From contig CBFIHE010000028.1 of assembly GCA_965662345.1 (NCBI GenBank), positions 1 through 28,124 on the forward strand: a stretch of DNA of 28,124 nucleotides, read 5' to 3'. Source of the DNA: UBA6049 sp965662345 (GTDB lineage Bacteria; Bacteroidota; Bacteroidia; Flavobacteriales_G; Salibacteraceae). The position numbers were made by a program, and so were the translations under genes. Below the pieces are notes generated by a model. That model ran no database searches. It was not told the DNA's origin and saw only the letters and a list, made by a program, of their open reading frames with translations. This document shows, one piece after another, positions 1-7,008 of this stretch. Within the stretch, counting starts at the first letter, position 1, and every line of letters starts with the position of its first letter.

Positions 1-478
1 CCAGTGGTTTAATGAGATACTCCATTGCCCCGCATTCATCATCTACTATGCTTAGAAACCGTGTAACGTTAATTTCTATGACTTTACCATCATTCAGGTG
101 AGCCTTGAAGCTTCTGTAAAGTACACCCTCATGCATGTTTAAGGTGCGTGTAAAGTCTGAGACTCTAATGAAGTGAAGGTCGAGCTCCTCATTGTTTACC
201 CAAATGCGAATGCCTGCCCAATCTGCTGCATTCAATACTTTGGCGAAGTATTCTGGGTAACCATTTTTCCACCAACCTACGCGCGTCTTATCTGGGTAAT
301 AAACACCCGCAACATAGTTTCCTTGTAAAGTCTTGCCAGAATAGCGTTCTTCAAAATTGGCGCGGCCCCCCATTTTTCCATTTCCTAATGAGAACAGGGC
401 CTCGCACTGCTCATGTCTATTAGGGTCAAAACCTTCTTCTATGATGCACCACTCATCTGGCTTGATGAAATCTATCAT
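1..478 (-). CDS. GH65 maltose (disaccharide) phosphorylase, N-terminal part, cut by window edge
   Basis: An open frame of about 159 codons starts at ATG 478 and runs without a stop off the left edge, so the C-terminal and catalytic parts are not visible. The translation begins MIDFIKPDEW and contains FSLGNGKMGGRANFEERYSG, then GNYVAGVYYPDKTR and WWKNGYPEYF, which is the N-terminal beta-sandwich pattern of glycoside hydrolase family 65. In this family maltose phosphorylases convert maltose plus phosphate to glucose and beta-glucose 1-phosphate in the cytoplasm. The start lies 11 bases after the stop of beta-phosphoglucomutase, the enzyme that uses beta-glucose 1-phosphate, and this supports maltose phosphorylase over a GH65 hydrolase. 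Specificity for trehalose, kojibiose or nigerose cannot be excluded from this fragment. Confidence 0.85.
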   Translation of the reverse strand, partial: MIDFIKPDEWCIIEEGFDPNRHEQCEALFSLGNGKMGGRANFEERYSGKTLQGNYVAGVYYPDKTRVGWWKNGYPEYFAKVLNAADWAGIRIWVNNEELDLHFIRVSDFTRTLNMHEGVLYRSFKAHLNDGKVIEINVTRFLSIVDDECGAMEYLIKPL

Positions 479-489
479 GGCAAATTCGT

Positions 490-1149
490 TTACGCTTGTT
501 TAAGTTGTTGGGTAAGAGATGTTAGTGTGAGTTTGTTAAAGCCATCTAAATTAATAGTGGCATTTTTTAACGTATCTGGATGACCTATGCCAACGGGTAT
601 CATTCCTCCGTTGTTGGCAGCATCTATGCCTGCTTGAGCATCTTCGAATACCACACAATCTCTTGGCATTAGCTCAAGTGCTTCTGCGCCTTTCAAAAAG
701 ACCTCTGGGTCTGGTTTTGCGGCAGATACTGCATTGCCATCTATCACTGCCTTGAAATAATGCGTGAGGTTCAGTTTATCTAAAATGCGCGGAGCATTCT
801 TACTGGCTGAGCCAACCACCATTGAAATACCTTGCGCTTGTGCTTCATCTAGAAATGACTGAACCCCAGGTAAAATCTCATCAGGTGTTAGCTTGTCTAT
901 GTATTCTAAATAATGCTCGTTCTTTTTAACCAAGCATTTGTCAAACTCATGTTTAGAAAGCGTTTTACCGCCAATCTCTAAAATAATCTCGAGTGAGCGT
1001 ACCCGGCTAACTCCTTTCAAACGCTCGTTATCTTCTGCTGAAAAAGAAATACCAAGCTCGTTCGCTAACTCTTGCCATGCAATAAAGTGATACTTAGCCG
1101 TATCAACTAGTACCCCGTCTAAATCGAAGATGAACCCTTTGAAATCCAT
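490..1149 (-). CDS. pgmB: beta-phosphoglucomutase (HAD superfamily)
   Basis: This 219-residue cytoplasmic enzyme should convert beta-glucose 1-phosphate to glucose 6-phosphate. HAD motif I is DLDGVLVDT (residues 9-17, with the nucleophile and acid/base aspartates), motif II is VGSAS, the motif III lysine lies in AAKPDPEVF, and motif IV is VFEDAQAGIDAA. The cap domain has LKGVSRVRSLE, which resembles the substrate-binding KGxSRxxSL segment of true beta-phosphoglucomutases and separates it from other HAD phosphatases. Length is normal for the family. It is the third gene of the pfkA operon: only 3 bases separate it from the upstream kinase gene and 11 bases from the GH65 gene, so translational coupling is likely. 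The GH65 neighbour would supply its substrate. Confidence 0.95.
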   Translation of the reverse strand: MDFKGFIFDLDGVLVDTAKYHFIAWQELANELGISFSAEDNERLKGVSRVRSLEIILEIGGKTLSKHEFDKCLVKKNEHYLEYIDKLTPDEILPGVQSFLDEAQAQGISMVVGSASKNAPRILDKLNLTHYFKAVIDGNAVSAAKPDPEVFLKGAEALELMPRDCVVFEDAQAGIDAANNGGMIPVGIGHPDTLKNATINLDGFNKLTLTSLTQQLKQA

Positions 1150-1152
1150 TAC

Positions 1153-2016
1153 TCAATTTACCGTATTAATGAGGTTTTCAGTATGGTAGCTTACAATATT
1201 ATCAATGGGTTTTCGAATGATTTGACCTAGTGTAATACCGAGCTCACCAGCTGCTGCTTGAATAGCCTCTTGATAGTAATACGCAACAGACCCAATAAAA
1301 TGAACGGGTACTTCTTTGTGTTCTGAAAAGCAACAAACGTGCGTTTTCATAAACTCTTTCATTCCTTCTTTAAGTATGGTTTGAAAGGGCTCTTCATTTT
1401 TATAATCTGAAATGAATCTTACAAAACTCGCCAGGTATACATTGGCATGGGGGCGGTTGTAAACATTTTCAATAACAGTTTTCATAGTGAGGCCATACTT
1501 CTTCTCAAACGCCTCATGAATGTGTGCTGGAAGTTGTTTGTACAGGAACATGGCTAAAAGCTTCTTTCCAAAATAACTTCCAGAACCTTCATCGCCTAGC
1601 TTATAGCCCAGCGCGGGAACTTCTTCACGAACTCCTTCACCATCAAAGAAACAAGAGTTTGAACCTGTTCCCAATATGCACGCAATAGCTGGCTCTCCCG
1701 TATACGTGGCGTATGCAGCAGCTATTAGATCATGGTCTACGAGAATCTCTGCATTCTCAAAAATGACGCGAAGCGCCCGCTTAACGGTATCGCATAAATC
1801 AGGTGAGGAGCACCCTGCACCATAGAAAAAGATATGCGTTACTTCATCGCAAATCGCATATAATTCTTGATTTTGCTTTATGGCAGTTGAAATAATGGAG
1901 TCGCTATGGAAGTAAGGATTAAAGCCCATTGTGAATGGGCGCATTACCACTTCTCCTTGATTGTTTAGAACCACCCAGTCGCATTTGGTGGATCCGCTAT
2001 CGGCAATTAAAATCAT
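1153..2016 (-). CDS. BadF/BadG/NAGK-family sugar kinase, candidate glucokinase of the maltose operon
   Basis: This 287-residue cytoplasmic kinase has the ASKHA fold. The phosphate-1 loop is DSGSTKCDW (residues 6-14), an aspartate in VDHDLIAAA is the likely catalytic base, the phosphate-2 loop is CILGTGSNSC, GYKLGDEGSGSYFGK follows, and FIGSVAYYY is the adenosine-side loop. The family includes N-acetylglucosamine kinase and is often annotated only as N-acetylglucosamine kinase or BadF ATPase. Here it sits between pfkA (12 bases upstream) and pgmB (3 bases downstream) in a maltose phosphorylase operon. Maltose phosphorolysis releases one free glucose, so a glucokinase role is the simplest reading; that is inference from context. 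N-acetylglucosamine or glucosamine kinase activity remains possible. Confidence 0.85.
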   Translation of the reverse strand: MILIADSGSTKCDWVVLNNQGEVVMRPFTMGFNPYFHSDSIISTAIKQNQELYAICDEVTHIFFYGAGCSSPDLCDTVKRALRVIFENAEILVDHDLIAAAYATYTGEPAIACILGTGSNSCFFDGEGVREEVPALGYKLGDEGSGSYFGKKLLAMFLYKQLPAHIHEAFEKKYGLTMKTVIENVYNRPHANVYLASFVRFISDYKNEEPFQTILKEGMKEFMKTHVCCFSEHKEVPVHFIGSVAYYYQEAIQAAAGELGITLGQIIRKPIDNIVSYHTENLINTVN

Positions 2017-2028
2017 CTTCTTTTCGGG

Positions 2029-3009
2029 TTAAATTGAAACAATATCAGCTATGCGCAGCAATTCGCGATCTATGTCTGGATCTTGCTTTATGGCAACCTC
2101 CAAACCAACATGTACGAGCTTCTTGTTTTGAATACCCACCATGATGTTACTTTTTCCAGCAAGTAAAGCTTCAACGGCTTCAACGCCCATTCTACTTGCC
2201 AATACGCGGTCAAAATAGGTTGGGTTTCCACCGCGTTGTATGTGTCCTAGTACAGATACTTTGGTATCGTACTGGGGTAATTTTTCTTGTACTATTCGTG
2301 CCAATTCATAGGCTCCTCCACTCTTATCACCTTCTGCAACAATGACTAGGCTAGAAGATTTTCCCGCTCTTGAACTGCGCTCTAATGATTTTATGAGTCG
2401 GTCTACGCCTAACTTTTGCTCTGGAATTAGCACCTCTTCTGTACCAGCAGCTATTCCTGCATGAATTGCAATATGGCCAGCATCTCGCCCCATAACCTCT
2501 ATAAAGAAGAGTCTGCTATGAGACGATGCCGTATTTCTGATCATATCAACGGCATCTACAACCGTATTTACGGCAGTATCAAAGCCTATGGTGTAGTCTG
2601 TTCCGTAAATATCATTGTCTATGGTGCCTGGAATNNNNNNNNNNNNNNNNNNNNNNNNNNNNNNNNNNNNNNNNNNNNNNNNGAAAGATCCATCACCACC
2701 AATTACAACTAAGGCATCAATTTCATGCTTTTGAACGATGTCATATGCTTGTTTTCTACCTTCTGGTGTGCGAAATTCTTTGCTTCTTGCAGATTTTAGA
2801 ATCGTTCCGCCACGGTGAATGATGTTTTTTACCGACCTTGCATCCAAGGAAACAATGTTGCCATTTATGAGGCCGTCATACCCTCCTTTTAGGCCACATA
2901 TTTTCTTGTTGTAGTAAACGGATGCCCGCACTACGGCTCTGATTGCTGCGTTCATGCCTGGAGAATCTCCTCCAGAAGTCATGACCCCTATTTTTTTTAT
3001 TACGCCCAT
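2029..3009 (-). CDS. pfkA: ATP-dependent 6-phosphofructokinase (with a 16-codon assembly gap)
   Basis: This enzyme phosphorylates fructose 6-phosphate to fructose 1,6-bisphosphate. The 326-codon frame shows the ATP-site start GVMTSGGDSPGMNAAIRA, then VVIGGDGSF, the catalytic PGTIDND loop, the substrate-binding EVMGRDAGHIA and GHIQRGGNPTYFD, all typical of bacterial PfkA. Bases 2635-2682 are N and remove 16 residues between GGDGSF and IPGTIDND. From family memory about 15-16 residues belong there, so the gene is probably intact. It is the first gene of the minus-strand operon and diverges from the NUDIX regulator gene. A palindromic operator candidate (3028-3048) ends 18 bases upstream of its ATG. 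Placing pfkA in a maltodextrin operon couples sugar release to glycolysis. Confidence 0.95.
   Translation of the reverse strand: MGVIKKIGVMTSGGDSPGMNAAIRAVVRASVYYNKKICGLKGGYDGLINGNIVSLDARSVKNIIHRGGTILKSARSKEFRTPEGRKQAYDIVQKHEIDALVVIGGDGSFXXXXXXXXXXXXXXXXIPGTIDNDIYGTDYTIGFDTAVNTVVDAVDMIRNTASSHSRLFFIEVMGRDAGHIAIHAGIAAGTEEVLIPEQKLGVDRLIKSLERSSRAGKSSSLVIVAEGDKSGGAYELARIVQEKLPQYDTKVSVLGHIQRGGNPTYFDRVLASRMGVEAVEALLAGKSNIMVGIQNKKLVHVGLEVAIKQDPDIDRELLRIADIVSI
2635..2682. other. assembly gap of 48 N inside pfkA
   Basis: A run of 48 undetermined bases keeps the pfkA frame open (16 codons). It removes the stretch between the GGDGSF motif and the catalytic PGTIDND loop. The gap length agrees with the expected distance between these motifs in bacterial phosphofructokinases, so it reads as a correctly sized gap. 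Confidence 0.95.
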
Positions 3010-3027
3010 AATCTTTACGCCTACAAA

Positions 3028-3048
3028 TTAGTGTAAAAAATACACTTT
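3028..3048. promoter_or_regulatory. operator candidate 1, regulator/pfkA divergent region
   Basis: This 21-bp near-perfect palindrome has half-sites AGTGTA and TACACT around AAAAA. It matches two other sites (3814-3834 and 6921-6941) under the pattern A-K-TGTA-N6-ACA-M-TT. It overlaps the -33 TTTG of the regulator promoter (3046-3049) and lies 18 bases before the pfkA start. The position fits autoregulation plus control of the maltose operon by the adjacent NUDIX-type factor. The assignment to that factor is inference. Confidence 0.6.
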
Positions 3049-3077
3049 GTAAAAGTGGCCCGAAAATAAAATATTTG
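3046..3077 (+). promoter_or_regulatory. Bacteroidota-type promoter of the NUDIX regulator gene
   Basis: TTTG at 3046-3049 is followed after 20 bases by AATATTTG at 3070-3077. The Bacteroidota sigma consensus is TTTG or TTG, a spacer of about 19-21 bases, then TAnnTTTG; the -7 element here has one mismatch, A for T at its first base. The -33 element lies at the edge of the palindrome at 3028-3048. Confidence 0.45.
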
Positions 3078-3112
3078 TAAAGTCTTTCACACCTACTCTC
3101 AATTAAGTGTCC

Positions 3113-3811
3113 ATGGTAAATTTAATGACTGATGTTTCTGTTGATTGTGTTGTTTTTGGATATCACAAAGATCAACTCCAGGTTTTATTAATTGAACAAA
3201 AACAACCAGAGGGAATCTCTAATGGCGAGAAGCGTTTTGCCTTGCCAGGCGACTTGGTTTTTGAGAACGAAGATTTAGATCAAGCCGCATCGCGAGTTTT
3301 AAAAGAACTTACTTCAATAGAGATTGAAGATGCCTATTTGAAGCAGTTTTTCACTTTTGGTAATCCTGCTAGGGTTAAAGGATTGAAAGATCAGGAATGG
3401 TTGAGGTCTTTTAGAAAGAATCCAGAAGCTCGAGTAGTCACAGTAGCTTACTATTCACTTGTTAAGATGGAAGATTATAACCCAAAGGCCTCTTCATTTG
3501 CAAGTGAGACTCAATGGGTGAATGTGAATGATATTCCTGAATTGGCATTTGATCATAACACCATCTTGAATAAAGCCTTAGACGCGGTGAGGGAGCGCAT
3601 AAAGTATCATCCAATTGGATTTCACCTTCTTCCTAAGAAATTCACTTTGGGTCAGCTACAACAACTCAATGAAGTAATTCTAAATGAAGAGCTTGACAAG
3701 CGAAATTTTAGAAGAAAGGTTCAGAAAATGGAATCTGTAGTGCCACTCAATGAGAAACAAACAGGTGTGTTGCACAAACCTGCAAGGCTTTATTCATATA
3801 TTCCAGACTAG
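3113..3811 (+). CDS. NUDIX-domain transcriptional regulator (NrtR/AraR-like), likely alpha-glucan locus regulator
   Basis: This protein of about 232 residues has an N-terminal Nudix-like fold (about residues 5-140) and a C-terminal winged helix with FTLGQLQQLNEVIL, LDKRNFRRKV and HKPARLYSY, the pattern of the NrtR regulator family. The Nudix box is degenerate. In LPGDLVFENEDL the second glycine is aspartate, and the helix reads RVLKEL where catalytic enzymes have REUxEE. Pyrophosphohydrolase activity is therefore unlikely, and the domain probably senses a sugar metabolite, as in the arabinose regulator AraR of Bacteroides. ATG 3113 is preferred; an in-frame GTG lies two codons earlier at 3107. 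It diverges from pfkA and precedes the amylase and susCD genes. The three palindromes nearby are its probable sites. The effector is unknown. Confidence 0.85.
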   Translation: MVNLMTDVSVDCVVFGYHKDQLQVLLIEQKQPEGISNGEKRFALPGDLVFENEDLDQAASRVLKELTSIEIEDAYLKQFFTFGNPARVKGLKDQEWLRSFRKNPEARVVTVAYYSLVKMEDYNPKASSFASETQWVNVNDIPELAFDHNTILNKALDAVRERIKYHPIGFHLLPKKFTLGQLQQLNEVILNEELDKRNFRRKVQKMESVVPLNEKQTGVLHKPARLYSYIPD

Positions 3812-3813
3812 GG

Positions 3814-3834
3814 ATATTGTACTTTTGACACTTA
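3814..3834. promoter_or_regulatory. operator candidate 2, upstream of the GH13 amylase
   Basis: The half-sites are ATTGTA and ACACTT with the same 7-base core spacing (ATTGT-N7-ACACT) as the sites at 3028 and 6921. It starts two bases after the regulator's stop codon and contains the TTTG -33 element of the amylase promoter, which suggests direct control of amylase transcription. Confidence 0.55.
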
Positions 3835-3856
3835 GTAGCGTTTTTTCCTATATTTG
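3824..3856 (+). promoter_or_regulatory. Bacteroidota-type promoter of the GH13 amylase
   Basis: TTTG at 3824-3827 and a perfect TAnnTTTG (TATATTTG, 3849-3856) are separated by 21 bases. The amylase ATG follows 20 bases later at 3877, giving a short leader. The -33 element lies inside the palindrome at 3814-3834. Confidence 0.6.
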
Positions 3857-3876
3857 ACCAAATTTAAACATTGGTC

Positions 3877-6804
3877 ATGCGCATTATATTCAGTTTGGTT
3901 GTTCTTTTTGCAACCCTCTTTTCTCAGGCTCAAGTAGCTTGGATTGAACCCACTTTTGCTTCTCAAACAGATACCGTTACCGTGTATTTTAATGCTGCAG
4001 AAGGGAATCAAGCTCTTGTAGGTCAATCACAGGTTTACGCTCACACAGGAGTTATTACAGATGCCTCTTCAAGTGCAACAGATTGGAGACACGTNNNNNN
4101 NNNTGTAGGTCAATCACAGGTTTACGCTCACACAGGAGTTATTACAGATGCCTCTTCAAGTGCAACAGATTGGAGACACGTTCAAGGAAACTGGGGTACG
4201 CCTGACCCGAGTGTACAAATGACCAATTTAGGTGGTAACCTGCACAAAATAGAATATAGGATAGATCAGTTTTACAATTTGCCAGCAGGTGAAAATGTGC
4301 AAGCTCTCGCTTTTGTTTTTAGAACAGCTGATGGGTCTGTGGTAGGTCGGGAATCTGATGGTGGAGATATTTTTGTACCACTATTTGCAGATTCTTTTGC
4401 TGTAGTGTTGCAATCGCCAGGAGGTTCAGGAATAGTTAACCCCAATCAATCTATAAACTTTGAGGTGCTCACCCAAGATACCGCAGAAATTAACTTGTAT
4501 GTAGATAACACCTTATTGCTATCTAATCCTGATACAACCGCACTTTCTTTTTCATTTACGGCAAACACTTACGGCAGTGGTAAGCACTATCTTAATTACG
4601 AAGTGGTACATGACGGCACTACTTACAGAGATAGTGTGTACTATATTATTCAAGACCCTGTTGTAGTTCAAGACCCTCCTTCTGGCACAGTAGACGGGTT
4701 GAATAAATTGAGCGATACAAGCATCATTCTTCAGATGACAGCGCCAGGTAAGAATTTTGTTTATGCTATTGGTGATTTCAGTAATTGGGAACTCGATCCA
4801 GTTTATGCCATGAAGCAAACAACAGACGGTAACCGCTGGTGGGTTCAGATTAATGGGATCGACCCAACGGTTAAATACCGGTACCAGTTTCATGTAGATC
4901 AAGAAGGAATGCGCGTGGGAGATGTGTACTCTGAGTTGCAATTAGACCCATGGAATGATCCTTTTGTACCAGCATCGGTATACCCAGGTCTTCCGAGCTA
5001 CCCAACGGGTAAAACTACCAATATGGTTTCTGTTTTTCATTTGGGAGAAACTGAGTACCAATGGGATCCAAGCATTAATTATACACGTCCTGCCAAAGAA
5101 GAGTTAGTGGTTTATGAACTGCTAGTTCGCGATTTCTTGCACAGCCACTCATACATGGGGATAATTGATACGTTGAATTATCTGCAAAACTTGGGTATTA
5201 ATGCCATTGAACTTATGCCGGTTAATGAGTTTGAGGGTAATATTAGTTGGGGATATAACCCCGCATATTTCTTAGCGCCAGATAAATATTACGGTAGTAA
5301 AGATGCCTTGAAGATGTTGATTGAAGAATGCCATAGAAGAGGTATTGCCGTGTTGATTGATGCGGTATTGAATCACTCTTTTGGTCAGAACCCTCAGGTG
5401 ATGATGTATTTTGATCAAAGTGCTGGTCAGTGGGGGCAACCAACTCCAGATAACCCATGGTTTAATGAGGTTGCGAAGCATGATTTTAATGTGGGTTATG
5501 ATTACAATCACGAAAGTGTTTTTACCCAGGAGTTTATGAAGCGAGTGATTGCACATTGGGTAGAAGAATATCGCATAGACGGATATCGCTTTGATTTATC
5601 CAAGGGGTTTACTCAAAAAAACACATTGGGTAACGTTGGCGCTTGGGGGCAATTTGATCAAACCAGAATTGATATTTGGGATGAGTATGGGAGTCATTTA
5701 TGGAATATAGACCCAGATCTTTTCCTTGTATTGGAGCATTTTGCAGATAATAGTGAGGAAACAGCTTTGAGCAATATGGGCTTCATGTTATGGGGTAATG
5801 CTCATTTTGGTTACAAAGAAGCTCAGATGGGTTACAATAACGGAGACTTGAATGCTGCTAGCTACAAAGCAAGAGGTTGGAGTAGTCCTAATTTAGTAGG
5901 GTATTACACGAGCCACGATGAAGAGCGATTGATTTATGAAAGTCTGCAATATGGGAATTCTGCCGCAGGTTATAATGTGAAAGATTTTCAAGTTGCAATC
6001 GCCCGAATGGAGATGGTAAACTTGTTCCTGTTTGCCACACCAGGCCCAAAAATGCTTTGGCAGTTTGATGAGCTAGGTTATGATTACAGCATAAACTGGT
6101 GTGAAGATGGCTCGGTAAATCCCGATTGCAGAACGGGTCCCAAGCCCATCAAATGGGATTATATCAATAACCCGTCAAGGGCAAGAGTGTACAACATGAT
6201 TGCTTCCATGAACAGCTTGCGAAACAACTATGATGTATTCCATACTTCTGATTACACTATGAGAACATCTGGCTTGCGCAAGAGTATTCAATTGAACGGG
6301 CAAGACTTTGATGCGAATGTTCTTGGGAACTTTGGCGTAACTGCTGGAGATGTAGCTCCGTATTTCCAAAGTACTGGAACATGGTATGAGTTCTTTACAG
6401 GCGATAGCGTTGATGTAACGAATACCACTGCGCCAATTAACCTAGAAGCAGGAGAATACAGGCTTTATACAACGGTTAAGTTGAATACACCTGATTTGGA
6501 TAAGCCAATTTCCATAGATAGCATTACATCTGTTGATGAAATAACAGAAGAAGATTTGACTGAGGTTCAAGTATTTCCAAATCCTTCAAACGGTAAGTTC
6601 TACATGTCGTGGAGCTCGCCAAGTAGGAGTAATGGTAACATTGAACTCTTTGATTTATCAGGCAAGCTAATGCTTACTCAATCTGTTCCTTTAGGTACAG
6701 AGTTACTAGAAGTAACAGGTGCAGAAACACTCAAATCTGGAGTTTATATCTATCGCATTTCTAATGACGGAAGCCAGGAATACGGTAAGATTATCATGAG
6801 ATAA
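3877..6804 (+). CDS. secreted GH13 alpha-amylase with carbohydrate-binding modules and T9SS sorting domain
   Basis: This extracellular endo-acting alpha-glucan hydrolase is 975 codons long as assembled and about 946 after removal of an assembly duplication. A Sec signal peptide (to about residue 18) precedes an N-terminal module beginning AWIEPTF that recurs in the protein at 12064. An Ig-like segment and a CBM48-like E-set module (around FVYAIGDFSNWELD) follow. The catalytic domain starts near VYELLVRDF and has DAVLNH (residue 495 on), nucleophile D573 in GYRFDLSKG, acid/base E620 in VLEHFAD, and D681 in TSHDEE, so all four GH13 regions are present. The C-terminal 80 residues (VQVFPNPSNGKF onward) are a type A T9SS sorting domain. 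ATG 3877 is preferred over an in-frame TTG at 3871. Alpha-amylase, pullulanase or neopullulanase specificity cannot be separated. Confidence 0.92.
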   Translation: MRIIFSLVVLFATLFSQAQVAWIEPTFASQTDTVTVYFNAAEGNQALVGQSQVYAHTGVITDASSSATDWRHXXXXVGQSQVYAHTGVITDASSSATDWRHVQGNWGTPDPSVQMTNLGGNLHKIEYRIDQFYNLPAGENVQALAFVFRTADGSVVGRESDGGDIFVPLFADSFAVVLQSPGGSGIVNPNQSINFEVLTQDTAEINLYVDNTLLLSNPDTTALSFSFTANTYGSGKHYLNYEVVHDGTTYRDSVYYIIQDPVVVQDPPSGTVDGLNKLSDTSIILQMTAPGKNFVYAIGDFSNWELDPVYAMKQTTDGNRWWVQINGIDPTVKYRYQFHVDQEGMRVGDVYSELQLDPWNDPFVPASVYPGLPSYPTGKTTNMVSVFHLGETEYQWDPSINYTRPAKEELVVYELLVRDFLHSHSYMGIIDTLNYLQNLGINAIELMPVNEFEGNISWGYNPAYFLAPDKYYGSKDALKMLIEECHRRGIAVLIDAVLNHSFGQNPQVMMYFDQSAGQWGQPTPDNPWFNEVAKHDFNVGYDYNHESVFTQEFMKRVIAHWVEEYRIDGYRFDLSKGFTQKNTLGNVGAWGQFDQTRIDIWDEYGSHLWNIDPDLFLVLEHFADNSEETALSNMGFMLWGNAHFGYKEAQMGYNNGDLNAASYKARGWSSPNLVGYYTSHDEERLIYESLQYGNSAAGYNVKDFQVAIARMEMVNLFLFATPGPKMLWQFDELGYDYSINWCEDGSVNPDCRTGPKPIKWDYINNPSRARVYNMIASMNSLRNNYDVFHTSDYTMRTSGLRKSIQLNGQDFDANVLGNFGVTAGDVAPYFQSTGTWYEFFTGDSVDVTNTTAPINLEAGEYRLYTTVKLNTPDLDKPISIDSITSVDEITEEDLTEVQVFPNPSNGKFYMSWSSPSRSNGNIELFDLSGKLMLTQSVPLGTELLEVTGAETLKSGVYIYRISNDGSQEYGKIIMR
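4017..4094 (+). repeat. first copy of a 78-bp exact duplication flanking an assembly gap
   Basis: The 78 bases here are identical to 4104-4181, with only 9 N between them. The same 26 residues (VGQSQVYAHT onward) appear twice in the amylase. This is best explained as a contig overlap that was not merged. Confidence 0.9.
4095..4103. other. assembly gap of 9 N inside the amylase gene
   Basis: Nine undetermined bases lie between two identical 78-bp segments. The offset of 87 bases (29 codons) keeps the frame, so the gene still reads through, but the extra 29 residues are probably not real. Confidence 0.95.
4104..4181 (+). repeat. second copy of the 78-bp exact duplication
   Basis: Identical to 4017-4094. 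Past this copy the reading continues normally into VQGNWGT, the segment that aligns with the homologous module of the protein at 12064. Confidence 0.9.
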
Positions 6805-6920
6805 GTTTGGAATGAGTATAAATAAGGCTAGCTGAGTTTTATCCAGACTGTATTTTAACGCTTGTAATGGTGTTATTTATACACGTTTACGGAAGCACTG
6901 CGATGCTTATGTATTCAGAT

Positions 6921-6941
6921 TAAGTGTAAAACTGACAATTG
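6921..6941. promoter_or_regulatory. operator candidate 3, upstream of susC
   Basis: The half-sites are AAGTGTA and ACAATT with the same N7 core spacing as the sites at 3028 and 3814. It ends 67 bases before the susC ATG. A TTG lies at its right edge (6939-6941), as in operator 1, but no clear TAnnTTTG follows at the right distance; the nearest is a weak TATTTTAA at 6969. The rest of the 204-bp gap between amylase and susC shows nothing else recognisable. Confidence 0.5.
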
Positions 6942-7008
6942 CTCTTTTTAGTTAATATGAAAATCCGCTATTTTAACATCTCTTAACAGAAACATAAATC
7001 TAAAGTCT

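Noticed and set aside
3105..3121. Half-site AAGTGT at the regulator start as a fourth operator
   Set aside because: The right half (AAATT) does not match ACA-M-T at N7 spacing, so only one arm is present.
4552..4941. Minus-strand frame inside the amylase gene
   Set aside because: It lies entirely within the clear GH13 coding frame, has no domain or signal, and is treated as a shadow frame.
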